From: Oscillospiraceae bacterium
GTDB taxonomy: Bacteria; Bacillota; Clostridia; Oscillospirales; QAMX01
DNA: 44,948 nt
Assembly: GCA_015067825.1 (NCBI GenBank)
Contig: SVLQ01000018.1
Span: 1-44,948 of the forward strand
Reading direction: 5' to 3'
The stretch's first letter is position 1. Each line of letters opens with the position of its first letter. Below are positions 32,844 to 38,907 of the stretch, piece after piece. Position numbers and translations under genes: made by a program. The notes under the pieces are model-generated. The model did no database searches and was not told where the DNA came from. It saw only the letters and a program-made list of their open reading frames with translations.

Positions 32844-33359
32844 TCACGAAAGCAGCCGTCGGATCCGCTTTTGCAGATTCCGGAGCAGCAGTTCGGTGTA
32901 CGGGATCACAAAATCAAAGCAGAAAAACAGCAGATTTCCCAACGCCAGCAGCAGCAAGAGCAGCGGCAGACCGATCGCCTCCGGTGCGATCACATAGAGC
33001 ACCAACAACTCAATAGCGATCGCCACCGCATTGCAATATCCCAGCTTTGCGATCACGCGCAGCAGCTTCGGCAGGCGCATAAAAAACGGACGCAAAATCG
33101 GATACAGGCCAAAGAACAGCGCAAAAAACAGCGTTTGCTCTGCATTGACCCCGATCAGTGCGCTCAAAATACCGATCGCCAGCCACATCAGGACGTGGTA
33201 CTTCCGTCCGTATCGGTTGCCGATCGGTACCAGCGCCAGCCCGACAAGCATCGGTGCGGCGTAGAGTCCCAGCCCCAAAACGTGCCCCAAAAGCATCAGA
33301 ACAACGCCGAGCGCGGTCATCATTCCGCACACGGCCATCACGCGGGACTGGCGTTGCAT
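32844..33359 (-). CDS. Membrane protein, S-component-like
   Basis: A 171-residue hydrophobic protein with five or six membrane helices (VMAVCGMMTALGVVLMLLGH, then LYAAPMLVGLALVPIGNRYG, LMWLAIGILSALIGVNAEQT, TLFFALFFGLYPILRPFF, IAIELLVLYVIAPEA, LLLLLLALGNLLFFCFDFVI). The first helix and loop are reminiscent of substrate-binding S components of ECF transporters, but I recognise no specificity motif and no ECF ATPase genes are near. The ATG has GAAGGTG upstream. It has its own promoter and is not part of the phosphoesterase operon. Confidence 0.65.
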   Translation of the reverse strand: MQRQSRVMAVCGMMTALGVVLMLLGHVLGLGLYAAPMLVGLALVPIGNRYGRKYHVLMWLAIGILSALIGVNAEQTLFFALFFGLYPILRPFFMRLPKLLRVIAKLGYCNAVAIAIELLVLYVIAPEAIGLPLLLLLLALGNLLFFCFDFVIPYTELLLRNLQKRIRRLLS

Positions 33360-33391
33360 CGTTTCGGCACCTTCTTTCGTTTATCCCCATT

Positions 33392-33420
33392 ATTGTACCA
33401 TATTTTCTGTATTTCCTCAA
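33392..33420 (-). promoter_or_regulatory. Promoter of the S-component-like gene
   Basis: Minus strand TTGAGG (complement 33415-33420), 17 bases, TACAAT (complement 33392-33397), with TG one base upstream of the -10. Confidence 0.75.
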
Positions 33421-33436
33421 TCATTTCCGCAAAAAG

Positions 33437-33473
33437 AAACGGTGCCGCCTGAAGCACAGGCAGCACCGTTTTT
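33437..33473 (-). terminator. Terminator of the GH92 gene
   Basis: Stem 33437-33451 with 33457-33471 (one mismatch) with A/T runs at both ends. Confidence 0.8.
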
Positions 33474-33484
33474 CAGTATTTTGT

Positions 33485-35449
33485 TCAGATTTCCTTGCCC
33501 ATGATCTTCGCCGATTTGACCAGGCGTCGGCACGGGATCCACTCGGTCTTGCCCGGGCAGAGTCGATAGAAGCCGAGCGTGGCGAAGATATACCACGCCG
33601 AGGTCGTTCCGTTGTCTTCGTCGCCGGGATAGCCGTCGTCGGCGGAAGAGAACGCCTCTTCGGCTAGCTTCTGCACCCAGTAGTCGGTCTTTTCCTGCGC
33701 ACCGAGCGCGGAATACAAAAACGGCAGGTGGAAGGACGGTTGGTTGGAGATCGCCATCTGGCCGAAATCGACCAGAGCCATTTCCGTCATCTCGTGGATC
33801 TCGTTATTGTAACCGAAGACGCGGTACTTCGGCGGCGTAGCAAACAACTCGTCAAGCTTTTGGATCAGGGCATCCTTGCCGCCGAAGAGCTCGGCCAGCC
33901 CCTCGACGTCGTGCGGTACGGCAAACGAATTCTGCCACGCCGAGCCCTCGGTGTATTCCCCACCCCACGTCGTCGGGTCGAAGAACTCCGCTTTGTTGCC
34001 GTCTTTGTCGCGGCCGCGCATGAAGCCGCTTTCGGGATCGAAAACGTTTTTGTAGTACTTCGAACGCGCCATATATTCCTCGACGAGTTCGTCGTGACCC
34101 AAGACCTTCGCCACGGTGGCGATACACCAGTCACCATAGGCGGAATCCTGCGTTAAGTTGACGGAATCACGGTGTTTTTCGCGGAGCATATAGCCGTATT
34201 CAACGAATTCCTTGGCACCGTTGCGGCCGTAGCGCCAGTCTTTCGATTCGTTGTTGGCGTGGTGGATCATGCCCTTGAGCGCATTTTCCAGCACCTCGCG
34301 CTTGCCGATGCCGTTGACGGCGGCTTCGGCGATCACGGCGTCGATCAACGTGCTGGGCATACAGCCGCATTCACCGATCGACGGCCAGCGCGGCAGCCAG
34401 CCGCATTCGAGGTAGTCGTTGACGAAGCCCTCGACCATCTCGGCAAACTCCTCGCGCGCGATCAGCGTATAGAGCGGATAGACCGTGCGGTAGGTATCCC
34501 AGAAGCCGTTGTCGGTATATCTGACGCCCGGACGGGTCTGGCCGTCGAAGGGCGAATAGTGGACGGGGGTGCCTTGGGCGTCGAGCTCGTAGGCCTTGTG
34601 CGGGAACAGGAAGGGACGGTAGAGGCAGGAATAGAACGTGCGCATCTGCTCTTCGTCGTCGGTTTCGATCTCGATGCGGTGGAGCTTTTCTTCCCAGTTC
34701 GTTTCTGCCAGACCGCGCAGCGTGTCAAACGAAAGCGCACCGCACTCGCGGTCAATAACCGCCACGGCCATTTCTTCGCTGATATAGGAAATACCGATAC
34801 GCGCTTCGATGTTGCGGGAAGCAAGCGCCACGTGGATGCAGGCTTTGTCGTTTTCACCGACGGTATAGGTGCGGTCGGGATCGGTCACGCCGCCGAGGAA
34901 GCGAACGGCAAAGTACATCTTGAAGCCGACGGAGATATCGCCCGAATGGCCGTCGGTCGTGCCGTAGAGGGTCGCGGTCTCGGCATCAAAGCGGTAGGTA
35001 TAGTTCCCCTTGACCGGCAGGAACGAGAGGAAGGACCGACGATCGTCGTGGAAGGCGAGGCGGATCGCCGCACCGCGCTCGACAGGCGTCAGTTCGAACG
35101 TGCAGTTGGAGCGGAGGAAGGTCAGCTTCAGATAGTCGGGGCGCTGGATCGAATCTTCGATGCGGTAACCCGACCACGCGCCGTTGCCGTCGTTGCCGAC
35201 GACGTCGTTCTGCGGCGTCATCAGGAAAGTGCCGTAGTCGTTGATCCACGGGCTCGGCTCGTGTGTCAGGCGCACGCCCTCGGCAAATTCATGTTCCGGA
35301 TGGTAAAACCAGCCGCCGCGGTTTTCAGTTTGGATGCAGAAGGCAGCCATGCCGAAGGGGATCTGCGTTAAGGGCAGGGTGTTGCCGTTGGAACGGCGCG
35401 GCAGCGATTTCGTACCCATTTTGATATTGACATAGGGAATCAGTTTCAT
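33485..35449 (-). CDS. GH92 alpha-mannosidase
   Basis: A 654-residue calcium-dependent exo-alpha-mannosidase (usually alpha-1,2) acting on high-mannose N-glycans or yeast mannan. The family blocks are complete: HEFAEGVRLTHEPSPWINDY, IGISYISEEMA, then TDNGFWDTYRTVYPLYTLI, MPSTLIDAVIAEA, NSFAVPHDVEGLAELFGG, NEIHEMTEMALVDFGQMA and PGDEDNGTTSAWYIFATLGF. No signal peptide is seen, so it probably trims imported oligosaccharides. The frame is open to 35518, but AGGAGGG precedes the ATG at 35449. Transcribed alone from a good promoter. Confidence 0.92.
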   Translation of the reverse strand: MKLIPYVNIKMGTKSLPRRSNGNTLPLTQIPFGMAAFCIQTENRGGWFYHPEHEFAEGVRLTHEPSPWINDYGTFLMTPQNDVVGNDGNGAWSGYRIEDSIQRPDYLKLTFLRSNCTFELTPVERGAAIRLAFHDDRRSFLSFLPVKGNYTYRFDAETATLYGTTDGHSGDISVGFKMYFAVRFLGGVTDPDRTYTVGENDKACIHVALASRNIEARIGISYISEEMAVAVIDRECGALSFDTLRGLAETNWEEKLHRIEIETDDEEQMRTFYSCLYRPFLFPHKAYELDAQGTPVHYSPFDGQTRPGVRYTDNGFWDTYRTVYPLYTLIAREEFAEMVEGFVNDYLECGWLPRWPSIGECGCMPSTLIDAVIAEAAVNGIGKREVLENALKGMIHHANNESKDWRYGRNGAKEFVEYGYMLREKHRDSVNLTQDSAYGDWCIATVAKVLGHDELVEEYMARSKYYKNVFDPESGFMRGRDKDGNKAEFFDPTTWGGEYTEGSAWQNSFAVPHDVEGLAELFGGKDALIQKLDELFATPPKYRVFGYNNEIHEMTEMALVDFGQMAISNQPSFHLPFLYSALGAQEKTDYWVQKLAEEAFSSADDGYPGDEDNGTTSAWYIFATLGFYRLCPGKTEWIPCRRLVKSAKIMGKEI

Positions 35450-35489
35450 ATGGACCCTCCTGTTTTCATTTTTCCGGGAAGTCTCTATA

Positions 35490-35518
35490 ATCATAACAAA
35501 TTGTAAATAAGATGTCAA
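35490..35518 (-). promoter_or_regulatory. Promoter of the GH92 gene
   Basis: Minus strand TTGACA (complement 35513-35518), 17 bases, TATGAT (complement 35490-35495). Confidence 0.85.
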
Positions 35519-35587
35519 GGCAAAGCTGACTTACGCAGAACTAATATCAAAAAAAACACTTGCGGACAGATTTTTTTCAAAAAAGGC

Positions 35588-35616
35588 TTGACAACAGCGC
35601 AGTTCGGTGGTATACT
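35588..35616 (+). promoter_or_regulatory. Promoter of the small 35.7-kb transcription unit
   Basis: TTGACA (35588-35593), 17 bases, TATACT (35611-35616) with TG one base upstream of the -10. A 13-base palindrome TCAAAATTTTTGA at 35619-35631 sits over the expected start of transcription and may be an operator. Confidence 0.9.
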
Positions 35617-35637
35617 AATCAAAATTTTTGAAAGGAC

Positions 35638-35738
35638 GTACGACAATGGTGTTTTCGGTTGCTTGCAATCTGAATACGATTACTACCATGCGCGGCACTG
35701 CGGTTCTTCTTACCGCTGTCGGGCTTGCATTGTCGTAC
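35638..35738 (+). ncRNA. Candidate structured RNA overlapping the small gene
   Basis: GTACGACAATG (35638-35648) pairs perfectly with CATTGTCGTAC (35728-35738), enclosing 79 bases with smaller hairpins such as GCGGT/ACCGC around 35700-35716 and TTGC/GCAA near 35659-35668. The outer stem contains the start codon of the small frame. It may be a regulatory fold or the core of a non-coding RNA; I cannot match it to a known class. Confidence 0.4.
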
Positions 35739-35762
35739 CCGGATTTTGGGAGCGGAAAATAG
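35646..35762 (+). CDS. 38-residue small hydrophobic peptide or leader peptide
   Basis: A short frame MVFSVACNLNTITTMRGTAV, then LLTAVGLALSYPDFGSGK, ending in TAG. AAAGGA lies 9 bases before the ATG. It has its own strong promoter and an intrinsic terminator 21 bases after the stop, so it is a complete small transcription unit. Residues about 18-29 are hydrophobic. Composition is rich in Thr, Val, Leu and Ala. The start codon lies in an 11-bp RNA stem (35638-35648 with 35728-35738). Options are a small membrane peptide, an attenuation leader, or a structured non-coding RNA with a chance frame. No family recognised. Confidence 0.5.
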   Translation: MVFSVACNLNTITTMRGTAVLLTAVGLALSYPDFGSGK

Positions 35763-35783
35763 CTCCGCGGCGCTACGGATACG

Positions 35784-35824
35784 AAACGGTGCAGGTCGAA
35801 GGATCCCGACCTGCACCGTTTTTT
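35784..35824 (+). terminator. Terminator of the small transcription unit
   Basis: A 15-bp perfect stem (35784-35798 with 35807-35821) followed by a T run. Confidence 0.9.
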
Positions 35825-35838
35825 ATATCGCTTTTCAT

Positions 35839-35998
35839 CGATTTGGAAACTGTGTTTCCAAATCGGGCCCGCACGGCGGGGATTTTTACGCGCCGATCCC
35901 CGCAGACAAAATCTGCGATTTCGTCTGCTCCCCTCCGCGCGCGGACTCACTTTGTTCGTATTAGTGGTGTTTTTTCGGCAGCAAAGCCGCCGAAAAAA
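35839..35998. repeat. Second cluster of consecutive palindromes
   Basis: In the 230 bases between the terminator and the next gene I see no coding frame but a chain of inverted repeats: 35839-35850/35854-35865 (12 bp, loop of 3), 35868-35872/35876-35880, 35876-35883/35896-35903 (8 bp, competing with the former), 35902-35907/35923-35928 and 35902-35906/35912-35916 (alternatives), the self-complementary 35934-35945 and 35970-35979/35989-35998 (10 bp). It recalls the array at 198-425 in design but not in sequence. Confidence 0.65.
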
Positions 35999-36058
35999 CG
36001 GAGTTTGTTTTATTTTGCAATTGTTTATGATGTATATATTCCAAAGGAGGAGAACCAT

Positions 36059-36589
36059 ATGGAACCGCAAATTCGCCCGCTCTCGCGCGAAGATCTGCCG
36101 GCGGCCCACGCCGTGATCTGCGAGAGCTTTCAAACCGTCGCCGCAGATTTTGGCCTCACGCGCGAAAACTGCCCCAAACACACGAGTTTTCTCACGCTCC
36201 ACGACCTGCAGGCTCGTTTTGCCGATGGGCGGCTGATGTTCGGGCTTTACGCCGGCACGGCTTTGGCCGGTTGTTTTACACTTTCGCGGCGCAATGACGT
36301 AACGTGGGAGCTAAACCACCTCGCCGTCCTGCCCCACGCCCGGCACCAAGGATTTGGGCAGAAGATGCTCCGCTTCGCAAAAAATTTGGTCATAGCTTTG
36401 GGCGGCCGCCAGATCGAGCTCAGCATCATCGAGGAAAGCGAAATCCTGAAAAGCTGGTACGTCGAAAACGGATTTCGGCATACAGGGACGAAAAAATATA
36501 CACACCTGCCGTTTACGAGCGGATACCTCGTATGGACGGCCGAAAAAGAGGAGGATTCAGAATGGCAAAAACACTCGTCATCATCGTAG
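36059..36589 (+). CDS. GNAT N-acetyltransferase
   Basis: A 176-residue acetyltransferase. It opens IRPLSREDLPAAHAVI, and the acetyl-CoA loop is LAVLPHARHQGFGQKMLRFA (about residues 89-108), with LKSWYVENGFRHTGTKKYTH near the end. The substrate is unknown. The frame is open from 35588, across the small gene region, but AAAGGAGG precedes the ATG at 36059 by the right distance. Its 3' end overlaps the next gene by 28 bases, making it first in a compact four-gene plus-strand cluster. Confidence 0.85.
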   Translation: MEPQIRPLSREDLPAAHAVICESFQTVAADFGLTRENCPKHTSFLTLHDLQARFADGRLMFGLYAGTALAGCFTLSRRNDVTWELNHLAVLPHARHQGFGQKMLRFAKNLVIALGGRQIELSIIEESEILKSWYVENGFRHTGTKKYTHLPFTSGYLVWTAEKEEDSEWQKHSSSS

Positions 36590-37146
36590 GGCCGCACGCC
36601 GTCGGCAAAATGACAGTCGGGCAGGAGCTGGCCAAAACCACAGGGCTGCGGCTCTTCCACAACCATATGTCGATCGAGCTCGCGCGCAAGCTTTTTTCGC
36701 GCAGCACCGAGAGCAAGGCCTTCAACGAGCTCAACGGCGCGATCCGTCAAAAGGTATTTGATCTATTCGCCGAGGGCGATTTTCCGGGGCTGATCTTCAC
36801 GTTCATGCTCGCGTTCGACCTGCCGTCGGATCTGGAATATCTGCAGCGGCTCATCGCTCAGTTTTCCAAAAACGGCGCAAACTGCTGCGTGGTCGAGCTC
36901 TGTGCCGATTTCGACGTACGCCGTGTCCGCAACAAAAGTGAAAACCGCCTGCTCCACAAGGAATCGAAGCGCGATTTGGAAGCGAGCGACGCCGAAATGA
37001 AAGCGACGAGCGCGAAATACCGTCTGAATTCCTACGACGGCGAGGAACTGCCGTTTGCGAATTACTATAAGATCGACAACACCGACCTGCCGCCGGAAAC
37101 GGTCGCGGAGATGATCCGATCGCATTTTGCGATCGAGAAAGCGTGA
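36562..37146 (+). CDS. P-loop kinase-like ATPase
   Basis: A 194-residue protein with a Walker A motif GPHAVGKMTVGQEL near the N-terminus (about residues 10-23), in the style of small shikimate/adenylate-type kinases. LFHNHMSIELARKLF follows. The rest is helical without a motif I can name. GAGGAGG lies inside the end of the preceding GNAT gene, and the frames overlap by 28 bases. Sequences like this are annotated as AAA family ATPase or shikimate kinase. The phosphate acceptor is unknown; a small hydroxyl compound is possible. Confidence 0.75.
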   Translation: MAKTLVIIVGPHAVGKMTVGQELAKTTGLRLFHNHMSIELARKLFSRSTESKAFNELNGAIRQKVFDLFAEGDFPGLIFTFMLAFDLPSDLEYLQRLIAQFSKNGANCCVVELCADFDVRRVRNKSENRLLHKESKRDLEASDAEMKATSAKYRLNSYDGEELPFANYYKIDNTDLPPETVAEMIRSHFAIEKA

Positions 37147-37150
37147 CAGA

Positions 37151-37873
37151 ATGGACGCCTATCACGCGTTTCTTTCTGACTTCCTCTCCGGGCATCAAAT
37201 CTCGCTTTGGGGCGTTGCCGATCTGCAGGAGTTGGATCCGATGCAGCGGCAGGGGCTTCCTTACGGCATCTGTTTTGCCATTGCACTGGCGGTCTTTCCA
37301 AACACGGGGAATGCAAGCGAGGCATACTACCGCGAATACCGCGCGCTGAACCAACGGCTGAAGGAAATCGGCTATGCGTTGGAGGAAGCGATCTTGGCCA
37401 AAGGGTTCCGCGCCTATTCTCTCGCCCGCAACCGCCAGAGTGACGATTACCGCACACCCCTCCCCTTTAAAACGCTCGCCACCCGCGCTGGGCTCGGTTG
37501 GATCGGCAAATCGTCTTTGCTGGTCACGCGGGAATATGGCAGCGCGGTGCGTTTGCACGGGGTCTTGACCGATCTGCCTCTTATCCCCAACGAACCAATT
37601 GCCCACTCGCTTTGCGGAAATTGCCGCGCGTGTGCGGACGCCTGCCCGGGGAGAGCGATCAGCGGTCGGGACTGGCACATCGGAACGGACAGAGACGAGC
37701 TGATCGACCCGTACGCCTGCAAGCAAACGGTGATCGAACGCGGCAAAGAAATGGGCGTGACCGTTGGCAGCTGCGGTATTTGCGTTGCGGTTTGCCCATG
37801 GACGAAGCGCTATATCAAACAGAAAACCGCCGAAAACCTCGGCGGTTGCAAAGAAAAGGATGAATTACCATGA
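37151..37873 (+). CDS. QueG-like 4Fe-4S protein
   Basis: A 240-residue iron-sulfur protein. Two cluster motifs are present: CGNCRACADACPGRAI (from about residue 154) and CGICVAVCPWTKRY near the C-terminus. An N-terminal domain contains GLGWIGKSSLLVTREYGSAV. This layout resembles the reductive domain of epoxyqueuosine reductase (QueG), but it is much shorter than the usual 310-380 residues and lacks the C-terminal repeats, so I call it QueG-like rather than queG. The ATG at 37151 is 4 bases after the kinase stop, with only a weak GAGAAAG site. It overlaps the next GNAT by 4 bases. Confidence 0.7.
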   Translation: MDAYHAFLSDFLSGHQISLWGVADLQELDPMQRQGLPYGICFAIALAVFPNTGNASEAYYREYRALNQRLKEIGYALEEAILAKGFRAYSLARNRQSDDYRTPLPFKTLATRAGLGWIGKSSLLVTREYGSAVRLHGVLTDLPLIPNEPIAHSLCGNCRACADACPGRAISGRDWHIGTDRDELIDPYACKQTVIERGKEMGVTVGSCGICVAVCPWTKRYIKQKTAENLGGCKEKDELP

Positions 37874-38415
37874 TTTTAGAAGCAAAAACGATCACATTAA
37901 AGGACGGCCGCACAGCCGTTTTGAAAACACCGGAGGTCGGCGACGGCGAAAAGATGCTGGACCTCATTCAAACCTGCAGCCGTGAGACCGATTTTTTGGC
38001 GCGATGCCCGGAAGAATGGGATATGCCGATTGAACGCGAAGAGGCATGGATCAGGGACCTGCGGGAAGCCCCCGACGCTTTGGCAATCGCCTGTTATCTC
38101 GACGGCGAGGTTGTCGGCAACTGTGAATTCCGCTGTCATCGCGGCATCAAAACCCGGCATCGCGCGTCGATTGGGATCTCGATCCGCCGTAAATGCTGGA
38201 GCTTGGGCATCGGTTCGGCGATGTTCGACGAGCTGATTCCCGCGGCACGTAAACACGGCACGACGATTTTGCAGCTCGAGCACATCGCCGGAAACGAGCG
38301 CGGACGGCGGCTTTACGAGAAATATGGGTTCCGCGTGATCGGTGAGCGGCCGAAGGCCTTCCGTTTGAAGGATGGCACTTACCAAAGCGAGATTTTGATG
38401 CAGCGGGAGATATAA
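37870..38415 (+). CDS. GNAT N-acetyltransferase
   Basis: A 181-residue acetyltransferase. FRCHRGIKTRHRASIGISIR is the beta-strand region, RRKCWSLGIGSAMFDELI carries the acetyl-CoA loop (here xxSLGIG), and NERGRRLYEKYGFRVIGERP is the C-terminal helix and strand. It resembles RimJ/RimL-type GNATs. The ATG overlaps the QueG-like stop (ATGA) and AAAGGATG precedes it. Last of the four-gene cluster. The target is unknown. Confidence 0.85.
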   Translation: MILEAKTITLKDGRTAVLKTPEVGDGEKMLDLIQTCSRETDFLARCPEEWDMPIEREEAWIRDLREAPDALAIACYLDGEVVGNCEFRCHRGIKTRHRASIGISIRRKCWSLGIGSAMFDELIPAARKHGTTILQLEHIAGNERGRRLYEKYGFRVIGERPKAFRLKDGTYQSEILMQREI

Positions 38416-38419
38416 AGTC

Positions 38420-38445
38420 AACCGGCAGTCCGCAGAGTGCCGGTT
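38420..38445. terminator. Weak hairpin between convergent genes
   Basis: AACCGGCA (38420-38427) pairs with TGCCGGTT (38438-38445), without a T run on either strand; termination would be inefficient. Confidence 0.4.
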
Positions 38446-38454
38446 GGGAGCTCG

Positions 38455-38907
38455 TTATGCAAATACCGTTTCGGCCAAGATCGCCGCAAACGCTTCCAGC
38501 CCCGCCTGATCTTCGGCGGTAAACCGGCCAAACTGCGGGCTGTCGATATCCAGCACGCCGACGACTGCACCGCCGACGACGATCGGCACGACGATCTCGG
38601 AGTTGGACGCGCAATCGCAGGCGATATGGCCGGGAAATTCGTGGACGTTTTCCACGCGCACGGTTTGGCGACTTGCCGCCGCCGTCCCGCAGACGCCTTT
38701 GCCAAACGGGATCTCCACGCAGGCAGGCTTCCCCTGGAACGGCCCGAGGACGAGCGTTTCGCCTTCGGTCAGGTAGAACCCCGCCCAGTTCAGGTCGGAA
38801 AGCTCGCTCCAGAGCAGGGCCGAGGCGTTGGCGAGGTTGGCAATTTTGTGCGGCACATCTTCCAGCAGCGCGGAAAGTTGGCGGCAAAGCAGCGGATAAT
38901 CGGTCAT
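38455..38907 (-). CDS. msrC: Free methionine-(R)-sulfoxide reductase (GAF domain)
   Basis: A 150-residue stand-alone GAF protein of the fRMsr class, which reduces free methionine R-sulfoxide. The family pattern is plain: LNWAGFYLTEGETLVLGPFQ, GKPACVEIPFGKGVCGTAAA with a catalytic Cys, VENVHEFPGHIACDCASNSE with two more Cys, and IVVPIVVGGAVVGVLDIDSP. It starts inside the stop of the GH2 gene (ATGA), so it is translated from the same mRNA, which is an unusual partner for a glycosidase. Confidence 0.9.
   Translation of the reverse strand: MTDYPLLCRQLSALLEDVPHKIANLANASALLWSELSDLNWAGFYLTEGETLVLGPFQGKPACVEIPFGKGVCGTAAASRQTVRVENVHEFPGHIACDCASNSEIVVPIVVGGAVVGVLDIDSPQFGRFTAEDQAGLEAFAAILAETVFA

Noticed and set aside
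31851..33452. Plus-strand open frame of 533 codons opposite phosphoesterase and membrane genes
   Set aside because: It passes through two promoters and two minus-strand genes and has low-complexity Gln/His/Arg composition.
37151..37873. True queG
   Set aside because: Fe-S motifs fit, but the protein is about 100 residues too short and lacks the C-terminal repeat region.
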